Assembly: GCF_019904235.1 (NCBI RefSeq)
Contig: NZ_CP063202.1
Location: 2,728,001-2,792,000 of the forward strand
Length of the DNA: 64,000 bases
Source of the DNA: Erythrobacter sp. SCSIO 43205
GTDB lineage: Bacteria > Pseudomonadota > Alphaproteobacteria > Sphingomonadales > Sphingomonadaceae
Direction of reading: 5' to 3'
Part shown: positions 34,297 to 41,890 of the stretch, piece after piece
How the letters are laid out: the number at the start of each line of letters is the position of its first letter
Position numbering within the stretch: position 1 is the stretch's first letter
Notes under the pieces: generated by a model
What the model was told of the DNA's origin: nothing
Database searches by the model: none
The model's input: the letters and a program-made list of their open reading frames with translations, nothing else
Position numbers and translations under genes: made by a program

Positions 34297-34560
34297 ATGT
34301 TGCTACAGGATGTTGAGCGTTTCCTGCGTACCCACCAAATGGCCGTGACCAAGTTCGGCCGACTGGCCGCCCACGATCCACGCTTTGTGCTGGACCTTCG
34401 CATGGGCCGCATACCGCGCCCTGAAACCGAGGCGCGCACTCTTAAATGGATGGAGGAATTTGAGGCCGGCAATCGCGCGATGGCGCGTCCGCACTCCTTC
34501 CGCATTGCCGCCAATGACGAACCAGCGTTTGAAACGAAGGGCTTTTGCTATGCTGCTTGA
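34297..34560 (+). CDS. Small HTH-like protein, unknown function
   Basis: An 87-residue protein with a likely helical DNA-binding-like N-terminal region (DVERFLRTHQMAVTKFGRL, then DPRFVLDLRMGRIPRPETEAR). This pattern resembles short HTH proteins found in sphingomonads, where the helix pair is followed by G-R-x-P-x-x-x-T. AAAGGA six bases before the third of three adjacent ATG codons supports this start. The stop overlaps the next gene by 11 bases. A LexA-type site lies 78 bases upstream. Confidence 0.65.
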   Translation: MLLQDVERFLRTHQMAVTKFGRLAAHDPRFVLDLRMGRIPRPETEARTLKWMEEFEAGNRAMARPHSFRIAANDEPAFETKGFCYAA

Positions 34561-35026
34561 TCGCCGTGCACCCGCCCTTCCCGCCGCGCTTACCCGTACT
34601 CGCAAACCTGTTTTTGCCCCGACCTTTGGCCGCGCCAAGCTGGAGCTTAAATCCATCAGCGTGCCAGCGGTTAAAGGCCCCCACCCCATGCGTGCCCGCA
34701 AGACCACCGCTGATCGTCTGCGCGAGGCACTGATCCGCCTCACCGGAATTTCCTTCCCTGGACAGTGTCTCAAGTGTCTCAAACACGAAGAAAGCGCGTG
34801 GAGTTCAATCACTTTCGCGGGCACCCGACATGAGGTGACATTGGTTTTCGAAGGCGCTGAAGCCGTCGCGCATGGTGAGGAATTTATGGAGGCACTGCCC
34901 GAACACGAATTCACCATTCCCGGCCAATTGGTGGCCGATGCAAGCATACGCGAAGTCGACCACCGATTTGGCCTGCACGAGCGTTTGCAGGTGACAGCGG
35001 TGCTGCTGCTCTTGGAGGATAATTAG
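34550..35026 (+). CDS. Hypothetical protein, 158 residues
   Basis: I do not recognise the family. The N-terminal third is basic (RRAPALPAALTRTRKPVFAPTFGRAK, in which TRTRKPVFAPTF stands out). A helix rich in Arg and Leu follows, then a mixed alpha/beta region ending LQVTAVLLLLEDN. The start overlaps the upstream small HTH gene, so the two are probably co-translated. Bases 34759-34784 inside the gene are an exact copy of a 26-base sequence at 53285-53310, and they encode CLKCLK. Confidence 0.6.
   Translation: MLLDRRAPALPAALTRTRKPVFAPTFGRAKLELKSISVPAVKGPHPMRARKTTADRLREALIRLTGISFPGQCLKCLKHEESAWSSITFAGTRHEVTLVFEGAEAVAHGEEFMEALPEHEFTIPGQLVADASIREVDHRFGLHERLQVTAVLLLLEDN
34759..34784. repeat. 26-base dispersed repeat, copy 1
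   Basis: An exact match over 26 bases to 53285-53310. It contains the tandem unit TGTCTCAAG / TGTCTCAAA. This copy is inside a coding sequence. Confidence 0.85.
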
Positions 35027-35141
35027 TCCTCCCCAATTGGGGAGGGGGACCAGCCGCAGGCTGGTAGAGGGGCAGGCCGCGCCTGCCACACAAATCCCCT
35101 CCACCGTCTTCGACGGTCCCCCTCCCCGCCAACGGGGAGGA
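35027..35141. repeat. MITE-like palindromic repeat R3
   Basis: A 115-base element with terminal arms TCCTCCCCAATTGGGGAGG / AACGGGGAGGA. Inner inverted segments include CCAGCCGCAGGCTGG and CCGTCTTCGACGG. It abuts the stop codon of the aldehyde dehydrogenase gene and lies one base past the stop of the upstream hypothetical gene, at the right edge of the accessory region. Confidence 0.8.
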
Positions 35142-36521
35142 TCAACTATTGATTACAATCATCTTCTCGATGGTCATTTCGTGCATCGTATATGGGATAC
35201 CGCCGACGCCGTGGCCTGATGTTTTGAGCCCTGCAAAAGGCATCCAGTCGACGCGGAAGGCGGAATGGTCGTTCACCATCACAGCAGAGGCGTTGATGTT
35301 GCGATAGGTGTGCATCGCGCCTTTCAGATCGTTGGTGAAGACCGCCGCCTGGAAGGACACATCGAGCGAATTGGCCTGAGCAATCGCATCGTCCACATCG
35401 TCGTAGGAATAGATGCACACCACAGGGCCAAAGACTTCATTGGTCGAAACCTTGGCATCGGTTGGTGGATTGAGCAGAACCGTGGGGGCATAGGTTGTGT
35501 CGGAGAGTTTCTCCCCGCCGCACAGCACCTTTGCCCCGCCCTCGCGCGCTTCTTCAACCCAATCGGCCACGCGGTCGGTTTCCGCCGGACGGATAAGCGG
35601 GCCACATTCGGTATCCTCGTTGATCGCATTGCCGACTTTGAGCTCTTTTGCCGCCGCTGCCATGCGCGAGGACAGCTCATCGACGATGGAAGAATGCGCA
35701 AAGATCCGCTGAACCGAAACGCACACTTGGCCGGAGTGGTAAAAGCCCCCCTTCATCAACGCGGGCACAGCTGCATCAAGGTCGGCGGTCGCATCAACGA
35801 TCACTGGCGCAACGCCGCCATGTTCAAGAGCGCAACGTGTACCAGGGGAAAGCTTGGAGCGAAGGCCCCAACCAACGCCAGCAGACCCAATGAAGGTGAA
35901 AAAGGCAACGCGCGGGTCGGTCACCATCTTTTCCGACGCTTCACGCGACGGTGCAACCGCTTTGGCCCACTCTTTGGGGAGGCCTGCCTCGTGCAGAATA
36001 TCGATGAACTCAAAACAGGAGAGCGGCGTGTCGCTGGCAGGTTTGACGATCACCGGACAACCAGTTGCAACCGCTGGCGCGACTTGGTGGACGATGAGAT
36101 TGAGCGGGTGGTTGAAGGCCGAGACAGCCACCACCGGCCCGATGGGCTCACGCGTGGTCCATGCAAACCTGCCGTCACCAGACGGGCTTAACCCCATTGG
36201 GATTTCGGTGCCGCGAACATTACCAAGGTCTTCGATGCAAAGCTCAACCCCCTTGATCGCGCGATCCGCCTCAACCCGCGCATCAATGAGCGGCTTTCCG
36301 CCCTCATTGGCGATTTGAAAAGCGAGGTGGTCGCGCCGCTCTTTCATAATCTCCACGACCTTTTCGAGGATGGCGGCGCGCTCATGCGTTTTCATCCAGG
36401 TCGAGCGGTCTTCACAAAGCTCATGCGCGCGCGCCAGAAAGGCGTCGATCTCGTCCCATTCGGCCTCTGGCACTTGGCCGATTTCAGAAAGGTCGAACGG
36501 GTTGACGACAGTCTTCATCAT
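35142..36521 (-). CDS. Aldehyde dehydrogenase family protein
   Basis: A 459-residue NAD(P)-dependent aldehyde dehydrogenase. The catalytic glutamate is in CALEHGGVAP and the catalytic cysteine in GQVCVSVQR. The cofactor region VSAFNHPLNL and FTFIGSAGVG are in the expected order. Substrate cannot be told from sequence. It begins 39 bases after the stop of the AlsS-like gene on the same strand, so it probably forms an operon with that gene. A two-step oxidative route from a 2-oxoacid-derived aldehyde is one possible reading. Confidence 0.93.
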   Translation of the reverse strand: MMKTVVNPFDLSEIGQVPEAEWDEIDAFLARAHELCEDRSTWMKTHERAAILEKVVEIMKERRDHLAFQIANEGGKPLIDARVEADRAIKGVELCIEDLGNVRGTEIPMGLSPSGDGRFAWTTREPIGPVVAVSAFNHPLNLIVHQVAPAVATGCPVIVKPASDTPLSCFEFIDILHEAGLPKEWAKAVAPSREASEKMVTDPRVAFFTFIGSAGVGWGLRSKLSPGTRCALEHGGVAPVIVDATADLDAAVPALMKGGFYHSGQVCVSVQRIFAHSSIVDELSSRMAAAAKELKVGNAINEDTECGPLIRPAETDRVADWVEEAREGGAKVLCGGEKLSDTTYAPTVLLNPPTDAKVSTNEVFGPVVCIYSYDDVDDAIAQANSLDVSFQAAVFTNDLKGAMHTYRNINASAVMVNDHSAFRVDWMPFAGLKTSGHGVGGIPYTMHEMTIEKMIVINS

Positions 36522-36560
36522 TGTCTCCTGACGGGGTCGGGCTGGAGGGCGTGGGGAAGC

Positions 36561-38237
36561 TTAAAGCTCTTTGCTCAGCTTTTTGATGTCATGGTTCAAA
36601 ATCTGATCATTCTCGGAATAATCGACCGGACAATCAATCAGATGCACACCCGGTGTATCGCGGCAATGGGCGAGAAGTTCGCGCAAGTGCTCACTGCTTT
36701 CCACGCGGTGCCCCTTGGCCCCGTAACTTTCTGCATATTGGACATAATCCGGGTTGCCATAGGTAAGCCCGAAATCGTCAAAGCCCATGTTGGCCTGTTT
36801 CCAGCGGATCATACCGTAAGCATCATCTCGAAGGATCAGCACGGTGAGATTGAGCCCCAGGCGCACCGCGGTTTCCATCTCCTGGCTGTTCATCATGAAG
36901 CCGCCATCGCCGCAAATCGCCATCACGTGGCGGTCGGGATAAAGCATGGCGCTCATCATTGCAGAGGGAAGCCCCGCGCCCATGGTCGCAAGAGCATTGT
37001 CGAGCAGCACGGTGTTGGGAAGATAAGCGGTGTAGCCGCGCGCAAACCAGATTTTATAAACGCCATTATCGAGGCAGATGATGCCATCATGCGGCACCGC
37101 CTCGCGCACTTGCTTCACCAGATGCGGCGGGAAAATCGGAAAACGCGCATCGTCTGCAAGCTTGCCAGTGTGTTCAAGCTCGGCCTGATGATATTCGAGC
37201 ATATGGGCAAAATCCCAGCTGCGATTGGGCGAGATGTCTTCCTTGATCTGCCAGATCGCATTGCCAATATCGCCGATCACTTCGATTTGCGGGAAGTAAA
37301 CCGGGTCCACCTCGGCGGTGTTGGTCGAGACGTGAATGACGGTTTGCTCGCCGCTCTTGGGATCGTCGAACACGTTCTTCATGAAAAACGGCGGCTTCTC
37401 GATCACATCGTGGCCAACGTTATGATGCAATCGCTGGCCTCGACCGCGGTGGACGAAATCGCCCGCCGACAAGGCTGCACAGCCAAGGAATTTGGGGTGG
37501 CGTTCATCAATCACGCCCTTGCCCATTTGTGTGGTCAGGAAGGGAATTCCTGTTTTTTCAACCAATTGCTCCAGCATCCGTCCCGCCGTCTTGCGGTTGG
37601 CACCTGCACCGATGACGATCACCGGGTTTTTCGCATTCTCAATCGCTTTGACCGCAGCGCGCACCGCTTTGGGTTCTGCCGATGGACGGCGCGCGACGCT
37701 TTTGGGCAGAGGGTGCCAGTCGGTGGTGGGCTCTTCTGCGATATCTTCGGGAAGTTCGATCAAGGTCGCGCCCGGTTTTTCCTCTTCAGCGAGGCGATAG
37801 GCCTCACGAACACGGCTGGGGATGTTGTCACCCGCTGCGATCTGGATTGAATATTTGGTGACCGGCTCCATCAGAGAGACAATATCGACGATCTGGAAGC
37901 GGCCTTGTTTGGATTTTTTGATCGGTTTTTGCCCGGTAATCATCAGCACCGGCATCCCGCCAAGCTGGGCATAGGCTGCGCTGGTCACGAAGTTCGTCGC
38001 CCCCGGGCCAAGCGTCGCCACGCAAACGCCCGTCTTGCCCGTGTGGCGGCCGTAGGTTGCAGCCATGAAGCCAGCGCCTTGTTCGTGGCGGGTGAGGATC
38101 AGCTTGATCTTGTCCGAACGGCCCAGCGAGTCGAGAAAATCGAGGTTTTCCTCGCCCGGAACGCCAAAGATGTATTCGCACCCTTCCGCCTCAAGGCATT
38201 CGATAAAAACGTCGGACGCTTTTTTGGTATCGGTCAT
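36561..38237 (-). CDS. Acetolactate synthase, AlsS-like (TPP-dependent)
   Basis: A 558-residue thiamine-diphosphate enzyme of the acetolactate synthase large-subunit group. The N-terminal PP-binding glutamate is in TRHEQGAGFMAATYG and the TPP motif begins GDGGFMMNS. The end, YAESYGAKGHRVESSEHL then LIDCPVDYSEN, resembles the catabolic AlsS branch more than biosynthetic IlvB. No small regulatory subunit gene is present. Between about 37420 and 37449 the protein reads HRGRGQRLHHNVGHD, where relatives have a hydrophobic EASDCIINVGHD-like segment. This points to two compensating deletions in that stretch. Confidence 0.88.
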   Translation of the reverse strand: MTDTKKASDVFIECLEAEGCEYIFGVPGEENLDFLDSLGRSDKIKLILTRHEQGAGFMAATYGRHTGKTGVCVATLGPGATNFVTSAAYAQLGGMPVLMITGQKPIKKSKQGRFQIVDIVSLMEPVTKYSIQIAAGDNIPSRVREAYRLAEEEKPGATLIELPEDIAEEPTTDWHPLPKSVARRPSAEPKAVRAAVKAIENAKNPVIVIGAGANRKTAGRMLEQLVEKTGIPFLTTQMGKGVIDERHPKFLGCAALSAGDFVHRGRGQRLHHNVGHDVIEKPPFFMKNVFDDPKSGEQTVIHVSTNTAEVDPVYFPQIEVIGDIGNAIWQIKEDISPNRSWDFAHMLEYHQAELEHTGKLADDARFPIFPPHLVKQVREAVPHDGIICLDNGVYKIWFARGYTAYLPNTVLLDNALATMGAGLPSAMMSAMLYPDRHVMAICGDGGFMMNSQEMETAVRLGLNLTVLILRDDAYGMIRWKQANMGFDDFGLTYGNPDYVQYAESYGAKGHRVESSEHLRELLAHCRDTPGVHLIDCPVDYSENDQILNHDIKKLSKEL

Positions 38238-38458
38238 AGTCGCTTGTTTCCCCCCAATTTGGCGCAGCAGAGCAATAGCTGTCTGCGCCTCAAAACTTTG
38301 GGGGAAATGTCGCGAAAAAGGCGCTCCGATACCGCCGGAGCCCAACGCTCGCCTTTGTTCAATTGCCCCCAGTGACCAGCCCGCAATGGCCTAGCCTTGT
38401 GCCCATGTATTGCAGGAATCCGTCAGATTCCAAGTGCACAATGCACATTTTGCAAAAG

Positions 38459-39397
38459 TCAGTAACCAAGCTTTGGATCGAAAATCGGCGAGAGCGGCTC
38501 ACCGCGCAGGTATTTTTGAAGGTTCTCAAGGAAGCGCTGAGCGCTGCGAATGAACATCTTATTCTGCGCGCGGCCTGACAGGTGCATCGAGATATGCGCG
38601 TTGTCGAGCGTCCACAGCTCGTGGTCCTCGGGAAGCGGTTCGGGCGTGGTCACATCGAGGAAAGCGGCTTCGATAGAGCGGGATTTGAGCGCCTCGATCA
38701 ATGCAGGCTGATCCACCACTTCGCCCCTCGCGATGTTCACAAGCACGCATTCGCGCTTCATGGCAGCAAGCTCATCCGCGCCGATCATATTCTCTGTTTC
38801 AGGCGTCGATGGCACTGCGAGGATCACCCAATCAAACTCGCCCAATTGCCCTCGCCACTGGTCAGGCGTAAGCACGCCTTCACCGCCAGAACGGCGCACA
38901 ACGGTGACGTCCACATCAAACGCTTCGAGCCGTGGTTTGATAAGCTTGCCAATCGCGCCGTAGCCCAAGAGCAGCGCCTTGGAGCCAGCCAGTTCGCGCT
39001 TGCCGGGGCTGTCCATCAACCACTCGCGGCGCTCCTGTGCGCGCATGACCTCGCGATATCCCTTGGCGATGTTGAGCATCCCCATGATCGTATATTCCGC
39101 GATGGTAATGGCGTTGATACCAACCCCGTTGGTGACGGTAATCCCGCGCTCGATCAGCACATCCATCGGCAGAAAATCGAGCCCGGCGTAGATCGAATTG
39201 AGCCACTTAAGCTCCGTAGCTGCGTGGAGTGCCGCCGCCATCGCGGGCTTCTCATTCATGTCGAACCACCCGATCTCCGCGCCCTTGACCGCTTCCAGCG
39301 CTTCCTCGTGAGTCATAAACCAGCTGACTTCGAGGTCTTTGGGCAGCTGTGGTTCAAGCAGAGGGCGGATAAGGCCGGAAATTGCGAGTTTGGTCAT
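38459..39397 (-). CDS. D-2-hydroxyacid dehydrogenase
   Basis: A 312-residue NAD(P)-dependent D-isomer 2-hydroxyacid dehydrogenase. The Rossmann motif is LLLGYGAIGKLI (about residues 145-156). The catalytic residues are seen in VNIARGEVVDQ (Arg), TTPEPLPEDHELW (Glu) and AHISMHLSG (His). It reduces a 2-oxoacid or oxidises the hydroxyacid. It lies 221 bases upstream of the AlsS-like gene on the same strand and may belong to the same catabolic group. Confidence 0.92.
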   Translation of the reverse strand: MTKLAISGLIRPLLEPQLPKDLEVSWFMTHEEALEAVKGAEIGWFDMNEKPAMAAALHAATELKWLNSIYAGLDFLPMDVLIERGITVTNGVGINAITIAEYTIMGMLNIAKGYREVMRAQERREWLMDSPGKRELAGSKALLLGYGAIGKLIKPRLEAFDVDVTVVRRSGGEGVLTPDQWRGQLGEFDWVILAVPSTPETENMIGADELAAMKRECVLVNIARGEVVDQPALIEALKSRSIEAAFLDVTTPEPLPEDHELWTLDNAHISMHLSGRAQNKMFIRSAQRFLENLQKYLRGEPLSPIFDPKLGY

Positions 39398-39407
39398 TGA
39401 ATTGTTC

Positions 39408-39505
39408 TCCCCTCCCGCTTGCGGGAGGGGCCGGGGGTGGGCCTTCCCAACGGGTGTTTGTGCTCGCCTAGCCCACCCCTAACCCCTCCCGCAAGCGGGA
39501 GGGGA
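39408..39505. repeat. MITE-like palindromic repeat R4
   Basis: A 98-base element with terminal arms TCCCCTCCCGCTTGCGGGAG / CTCCCGCAAGCGGGAGGGGA and an inner GGGTGGGC / GCCCACCC pair. It lies between cysS and the hydroxyacid dehydrogenase gene. Confidence 0.85.
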
Positions 39506-39515
39506 ATTCGAGCGG

Positions 39516-40967
39516 TCAAGCCAGCTTCCAATCCCAACCAAGCGGGTCGCCGTCCATGACTTCGACGCCCGTTGCGGCGAGCTCATCGCGGATCGCATCA
39601 GAAGTCGCGAAGTCCTTCTCAGCGCGCGCGGCTTTGCGGCGGGCGAGCGCGTCTTCGATTTTGTCTTCGGTGATTTCAGCCGAGACTGGACGGATGCGCA
39701 GGTCCTCGCGGCTCAGCTCAAAGAGATCTAGCCCGAGAACGAAATCCATCCTGCGAAGCGCATCAACCTTTTCATCAGCCTTGATCTTCTTGTTGAAAAG
39801 CAAGTCTTCAAATTCGGTCAGCGCACGAGGTGTATTTAGGTCATCGCAAATTGCGCCCTCAAACCCTTCCTCATTTGAGGAAAGTATCCAATCTAACGTT
39901 GTCGGACTCCATTCGGCGCCTAAGCCGTTTTTCAGGCGTTCAATCCCCATCACCATCCGCTTCAGCCGCGTCAGCGCCGCTTCGAGCCCTTCCCATGAGA
40001 ACTCCAACTCGCTGCGGTAATGCGCCTGCAAGCACATCATGCGGTAGGCAAGCGGGTGATAGCCCTTGTCGACGAGTAGTTGCAGCCGCAGGAACTCACC
40101 TGACGACTTTGACATCTTGCCCGAACGCTCAACAAGGAAGTTATTGTGCATCCAGATGTTGGCGCCAGAATTGCGCGCTTCAGACAAACCACCGCAACCG
40201 CAGAACGCCTGATTTTGCGCAATCTCATTGGGGTGGTGGATTTCGCGGTGGTCAATGCCGCCGGTGTGAATGTCGAAGGGAAAGCCCAATAGCTTTTCAC
40301 CCATGACAGAACATTCAAGGTGCCAGCCCGGCGCGCCTTTGCCCCACGGGCTGTCCCATTCCATCTGACGCGTTTCGCCTTCCGGAGTCTTGCGCCAAAT
40401 CGCAAAGTCGCCTGCGTTGCGCTTGCCCTCAAGCTTCTCGATCCGGCCCTCACCCTCTTCGGTCACAGCGCGCGCAAGCTTGCCGTAGTCGGCGACGGTG
40501 GAGATGTCGAAATACAGGCCGCTTTCAAGCTCGTAGCAGTGCTTGTCAGCAATCGACTTACCCCACTCGATCATCTCTTCGACATATTCGGTCGCGCGCG
40601 GGTGCTGCTTTTGCTGGACATTGAGGCGGGCAAGATCGGCTTCAAAATCAGCCTGATAAAAGGCGGCGATATCCCAGGCGCTCTTGCCCTGCGTTGCCGC
40701 CATTTTCTCCATCTTGTCCTCACCCTCGTCCGCGTCAGAGGTGAGGTGTCCCACATCGGTGATGTTGATCACGTGGGTGAGCTTATAGCCCTTGTACTGG
40801 AGCGTGCGGCCAAGCGTATCGGCAAAGATATAAGCGCGCATATTGCCGATGTGCTGGTAGTTGTAGACCGTTGGCCCGCACGAATACACGCGCGCCTCGC
40901 CTTGGTGGACGGGGACAAAAGGTTCGATCTCGCGGGTCAGCGAGTTGAAGAGTTTAAGCTGCGTCAT
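39516..40967 (-). CDS. cysS: Cysteinyl-tRNA synthetase
   Basis: A 483-residue class I aminoacyl-tRNA synthetase. The HIGH motif appears as YNYQHIGNMR (HIGN at residues 39-42) next to a zinc-binding Cys30 in YSCGPTVYNY. The KMSKS motif is GKMSKSSGEFL. The zinc-site segment WHLECSVMG and HHPNEIAQ are conserved in CysRS. The start at 40967 (MTQLKLFNS) is chosen by alignment to the family's usual N-terminus. Confidence 0.97.
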   Translation of the reverse strand: MTQLKLFNSLTREIEPFVPVHQGEARVYSCGPTVYNYQHIGNMRAYIFADTLGRTLQYKGYKLTHVINITDVGHLTSDADEGEDKMEKMAATQGKSAWDIAAFYQADFEADLARLNVQQKQHPRATEYVEEMIEWGKSIADKHCYELESGLYFDISTVADYGKLARAVTEEGEGRIEKLEGKRNAGDFAIWRKTPEGETRQMEWDSPWGKGAPGWHLECSVMGEKLLGFPFDIHTGGIDHREIHHPNEIAQNQAFCGCGGLSEARNSGANIWMHNNFLVERSGKMSKSSGEFLRLQLLVDKGYHPLAYRMMCLQAHYRSELEFSWEGLEAALTRLKRMVMGIERLKNGLGAEWSPTTLDWILSSNEEGFEGAICDDLNTPRALTEFEDLLFNKKIKADEKVDALRRMDFVLGLDLFELSREDLRIRPVSAEITEDKIEDALARRKAARAEKDFATSDAIRDELAATGVEVMDGDPLGWDWKLA

Positions 40968-40990
40968 TGTGCGCAACCCTCTGCCTTTAT

Positions 40991-41073
40991 CGTCATCCCA
41001 GCGCAAGCTGGGATCTCAAGCGGATAGGCGACCACTTTGCCGCCCTAGACCCCAGCTTCCGCTGGGGTGACGG
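40991..41073. repeat. Palindromic repeat R5
   Basis: An 83-base element with arms CGTCATCCCAGC / GCTGGGGTGACG and internal dyads CCCAGCGCAAGCTGGG and CCCCAGCTTCCGCTGGGG. It lies between the nitroreductase and cysS genes. Its arms resemble those of R6 (41750-41881). Confidence 0.8.
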
Positions 41074-41075
41074 GT

Positions 41076-41738
41076 TTACTCAAACCCGTGAAAGCTCACC
41101 TGCTCGTCCAGCGGTACGCGCTCGCGCTCAAAATTGTTGAGCGGCGCGTCTGGATCGCGATAGCCAATCGCCATGCCGCAAAAGAGCAAATAGCGCTCAT
41201 GATCGAGGCCAAGATGCTCGCGGATAGTGTTGGCGTATAGCGCCATGAATTCCTGATAGCAGCTGTCCAGCCCCTCTTCACGAAGGAGCAGAGCCACGGT
41301 TTGCAACCACATCCCCGTGTCCGACCATTGCGGCTCTTTCATAAAGCGCGGGAAATAAGTGAACATGACCACTGGCGCATCAAAGCTATTTGCGTTGCGG
41401 GCCATCGCGGCGGCGCGGCCTTCCGCATCATCACGCGCAATCCCCATTGCGCCAAACATTCCAGCACCCACAGCGTGTAACCGCGATTTGTAGGCCTCCT
41501 CCTGTTCGGGCGCGGTCCAGTCGTATTCGGGCTTTTCAGGACCGTTTTTCGCGATCTTGGCCTGAAGCTCTTTCAGCGATTCACCAGTGACAACGGCAGC
41601 TTCCCAAGGTTGAAAATTACAACCCGAAGCCGCCCAACGCGCTTTATCTAGCACGCGGCGAAGCGTCTCAAGCTCAACAGGTTTATCAAGAAACGCGCGC
41701 ACAGAGCGACGGCTGGTGACTGCTTCGGTTACGTTCAT
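41076..41738 (-). CDS. Nitroreductase family protein
   Basis: A 220-residue FMN-dependent oxidoreductase of the NfnB-like fold. It begins VTEAVTSRRSVRAFLDKPVELETLRRVLDKA, in which SRRSVRAF contacts FMN. ASGCNFQPWEAAVVTG and the C-terminal FCGMAIGYRDPDAPLNNF are also characteristic. It probably reduces quinones or nitro compounds with NAD(P)H; the natural substrate is unknown. Palindromic repeats lie on both sides. Confidence 0.93.
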   Translation of the reverse strand: MNVTEAVTSRRSVRAFLDKPVELETLRRVLDKARWAASGCNFQPWEAAVVTGESLKELQAKIAKNGPEKPEYDWTAPEQEEAYKSRLHAVGAGMFGAMGIARDDAEGRAAAMARNANSFDAPVVMFTYFPRFMKEPQWSDTGMWLQTVALLLREEGLDSCYQEFMALYANTIREHLGLDHERYLLFCGMAIGYRDPDAPLNNFERERVPLDEQVSFHGFE

Positions 41739-41749
41739 TTTTCTCCCCT

Positions 41750-41881
41750 CGTCACCCCGGCGAAGGCCGGGGTCCAGATAATTTCGCTTGTCAAAGCCAG
41801 CCGTGACTGGATCCTGCCTGCCGCAGAGCGGCAGTTTATCCTGAGCGACGCCGCAGGCGGCGTCGAAGGGCAGGAATGACG
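41750..41881. repeat. Compound palindromic repeat R6
   Basis: A 132-base element that starts GTCACCCCGGCGAAGGCCGG and ends in AGGGCAGGAATGACG. It contains the inner dyads CTGCCGCAGAGCGGCAG and CGACGCCGCAGGCGGCGTCG. It lies between cobT and the nitroreductase gene and appears to be a composite of two short palindromes. Confidence 0.75.
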
Positions 41882-41890
41882 AATTGCGAC

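Noticed and set aside
31119..35026. Prophage
   Set aside because: There is a CI-like repressor and small genes, but no integrase, terminase, capsid, tail or lysis gene, and no attachment site.
36315..37850. A 511-codon open frame opposite the aldehyde dehydrogenase and AlsS-like genes
   Set aside because: It crosses two conserved genes and their intergenic gap on the other strand and shows no domain pattern.
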